This document shows positions 62,687-64,000 of a stretch of DNA of 64,000 nucleotides, piece by piece. The notes beneath the pieces were generated by a model. The model searched no databases and was not told the origin of the DNA. It was given only the letters and a program-made list of their open reading frames with translations. Made by a program: the position numbers and the translations under genes. Within the stretch, counting starts at the first letter, position 1; the number at the start of each line of letters is the position of its first letter. The stretch is from JBDSSS01 sp039928615 (GTDB lineage: Bacteria; Actinomycetota; Actinomycetes; Actinomycetales; Dermatophilaceae), in the NCBI GenBank assembly GCA_039928615.1, contig JBDSSS010000044.1, positions 1 through 64,000 of the forward strand. The letters run 5' to 3'.

Positions 62687-64000
62687 ATGAGCGAGACCCC
62701 CAACTGGTCGTTCGAGACGAAGCAGATCCACGCCGGGCAGAGCCCCGACCCCACCACCGGGGCGCGTGCCCTGCCGATCTACCAGACGACGAGCTACGTC
62801 TTCAACGACACCGAGCACGCCGCAAACCTGTTCGGGCTCAAGGAGTTCGGCAACATCTACACCCGCCTGATGAACCCCACGACCGACGTCGTGGAGCAGC
62901 GCATCGCGGCCCTCGAGGGTGGCGTCGCGGCCCTCCTCGTCGCGTCGGGCCAGGCCGCCGAGACCCTCGCGATCCTCAACATCGCCGAAGCCGGCGACCA
63001 CGTCGTCGCCTCCCCCTCGCTCTACGGCGGCACCTACAACCTGCTCAAGCACACGCTGCCGAAGTTCGGCCTCCAGGTCACCTTCGTCGAGGACCCGACC
63101 TCGATCGACTCGTGGCGCGCGGCCGTGCAGCCCAACACCAAGCTCTTCTACGGCGAGACGATCGCCAACCCCAAGAGCGAGATCCTCGACATCGAGGCGG
63201 TCGCGGCCCTCGCCCACGAGCACGGCGTGCCGCTCGTCGTCGACAACACCGTCGCGACGCCCTACCTGATCCGCCCGATCGAGTGGGGCGCCGACATCGT
63301 CGTGCACTCCGCGACGAAGTACCTCGGCGGCCACGGCACCTCGATCGCCGGCGCCATCGTCGACTCCGGCAACTTCGACTTCGGCGCCGACCCGGAGAAG
63401 TTCCCCAACTACAACACCCCGGAGGAGAGCTACCACGGCCTCGTCTTCGCCCGGGACCTCGGCGTGGGCAGCCCTCTCGGCGCCAACCTCGCCTTCATCC
63501 TCAAGGCGCGGGTGCAGCTGCTCCGCGACCTCGGCGCGGCCGTCTCCCCCTTCAACGCCTTCCTCATCGCGCAGGGCATCGAGACGCTGAGCCTGCGCAT
63601 CGAGCGCCACCTCGAGAACGCCCACAAGGTCGCGGCGTTCCTCGAGGGCCACGACCAGGTCGAGCGCGTCGTGTGGGCGTCGTTGCCGAGCAGTCCCTCC
63701 CACGCGCTCGCGGAGAAGTACACCCCGCGCGGAGCGGGCGCCGTGCTCTCGTTCGAGATCGTTGGCGGCCTCGATGCGGGCAAGACCTTCGTCGAGGCGC
63801 TCACCCTGCACAGTCACGTCGCCAACATCGGCGACGTGCGCTCGCTCGTCATCCACCCCGCGTCGACGACCCACTCCCAGGGTCCTGACGAGGACCGCCT
63901 GGCGGCCGGCGTCACGCCCGGCCTCGTCCGCCTCTCGGTCGGCATCGAGCACATCGACGACATCATCGCCGACCTCGAGCAGGGCTTCACCGCCGCCAAG
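62687..64000 (+). CDS. metY: O-acetylhomoserine sulfhydrylase (MetY type), 3' end outside the window
   Basis: 438 residues are visible and no stop occurs before the edge; family members are about 430-445 long, so it is nearly complete. PLP enzyme making homocysteine from O-acetylhomoserine and sulfide. The N-terminal F-E-T-K-Q-I-H-A-G-Q and G-A-R-A-L-P-I-Y-Q-T-T-S-Y motifs are typical, and the PLP lysine is Lys211 in H-S-A-T-K-Y-L-G-G-H-G. ATG 62687 is preceded by GAGAGACGGG. It is controlled by the SAM-IV riboswitch upstream. Cystathionine gamma-synthase is less likely given the long N-terminal family signature. Confidence 0.95.
   Translation, partial: MSETPNWSFETKQIHAGQSPDPTTGARALPIYQTTSYVFNDTEHAANLFGLKEFGNIYTRLMNPTTDVVEQRIAALEGGVAALLVASGQAAETLAILNIAEAGDHVVASPSLYGGTYNLLKHTLPKFGLQVTFVEDPTSIDSWRAAVQPNTKLFYGETIANPKSEILDIEAVAALAHEHGVPLVVDNTVATPYLIRPIEWGADIVVHSATKYLGGHGTSIAGAIVDSGNFDFGADPEKFPNYNTPEESYHGLVFARDLGVGSPLGANLAFILKARVQLLRDLGAAVSPFNAFLIAQGIETLSLRIERHLENAHKVAAFLEGHDQVERVVWASLPSSPSHALAEKYTPRGAGAVLSFEIVGGLDAGKTFVEALTLHSHVANIGDVRSLVIHPASTTHSQGPDEDRLAAGVTPGLVRLSVGIEHIDDIIADLEQGFTAAK

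Overview
The window is GC-rich (roughly 70%), gene-dense chromosome from an actinobacterium. Evidence for this is two WhiB regulators, mycothione reductase, F420 biosynthesis genes, LpqB-MtrB-MtrA, a 1301-residue Kgd-type 2-oxoglutarate dehydrogenase, a long NAD-dependent glutamate dehydrogenase, a SAM-IV riboswitch, and DUF3499, DUF5719, DUF4244 and DUF6104 proteins. The set of neighbours resembles Micrococcales, perhaps Intrasporangiaceae; that placement is an inference from gene content. No tRNA, rRNA, insertion sequence, prophage, integrase or CRISPR array was seen, so this reads as core chromosome rather than an island.

Layout. 1-6 kb: the end of an ABC permease, kgd, a DUF6104 protein and an SGNH hydrolase. 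6-15 kb: a small membrane protein, whiB1, the histidine kinase pdtaS, the giant gdh with a lysine-rich tail, and a three-gene operon of two helical unknowns and a DUF2505 protein. 15-21 kb: pruA, DUF4870, a second SGNH hydrolase, and a WS/DGAT-DUF6912-Nudix operon. 21-27 kb: a cupredoxin-like lipoprotein with a polytopic membrane protein, the Tad genes cpaB-cpaE, a BldC-like DNA-binding protein, and LysM plus DUF6459 genes. 27-38 kb: secA, a YcaQ/AlkX-type DNA glycosylase coupled to a LuxR response regulator, hpf, comF, and lpqB-mtrB-mtrA. 38-48 kb: a lipoprotein, a GT-C-like membrane protein, sahH with a structured leader, a CDF transporter, mtr, SIS, Trm112-like, pmm and DUF3499. 48-56 kb: a degenerate metallopeptidase, DUF5719, a large glycosyltransferase, whiB2, fbiA and fbiB. 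56-61 kb: the main tad operon. 61-64 kb: an acyl-CoA dehydrogenase, then a SAM-IV riboswitch controlling metY, which runs off the right edge.

From memory, the order whiB1-pdtaS ... secA-hpf-comF-lpqB-mtrB-mtrA-sahH ... SIS-pmm-DUF3499-Rv3259-like-whiB2-fbiA-fbiB ... acyl-CoA dehydrogenase parallels M. tuberculosis Rv3219-Rv3274c. Central nitrogen and carbon genes (kgd, gdh, pruA) and Tad pilus genes are interleaved. Functional links include glutamate to 2-oxoglutarate to succinyl metabolism (pruA, gdh, kgd), methionine and SAM cycling (metY, sahH, SAM-IV), envelope homeostasis (MtrAB-LpqB, SecA, glycosyltransferases, pmm), and cell-division or redox regulation (WhiB1, WhiB2, mycothione reductase).

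The most distinctive signals are not whole new gene systems. They are a recurrent leaderless promoter geometry, a multibranched sahH leader RNA, an FbiB lacking its nitroreductase domain, a histone-like tail on glutamate dehydrogenase, a cluster of 18-bp repeats after fbiB, and a frequent GGCATAC motif. All coordinates and motif counts were made by eye.
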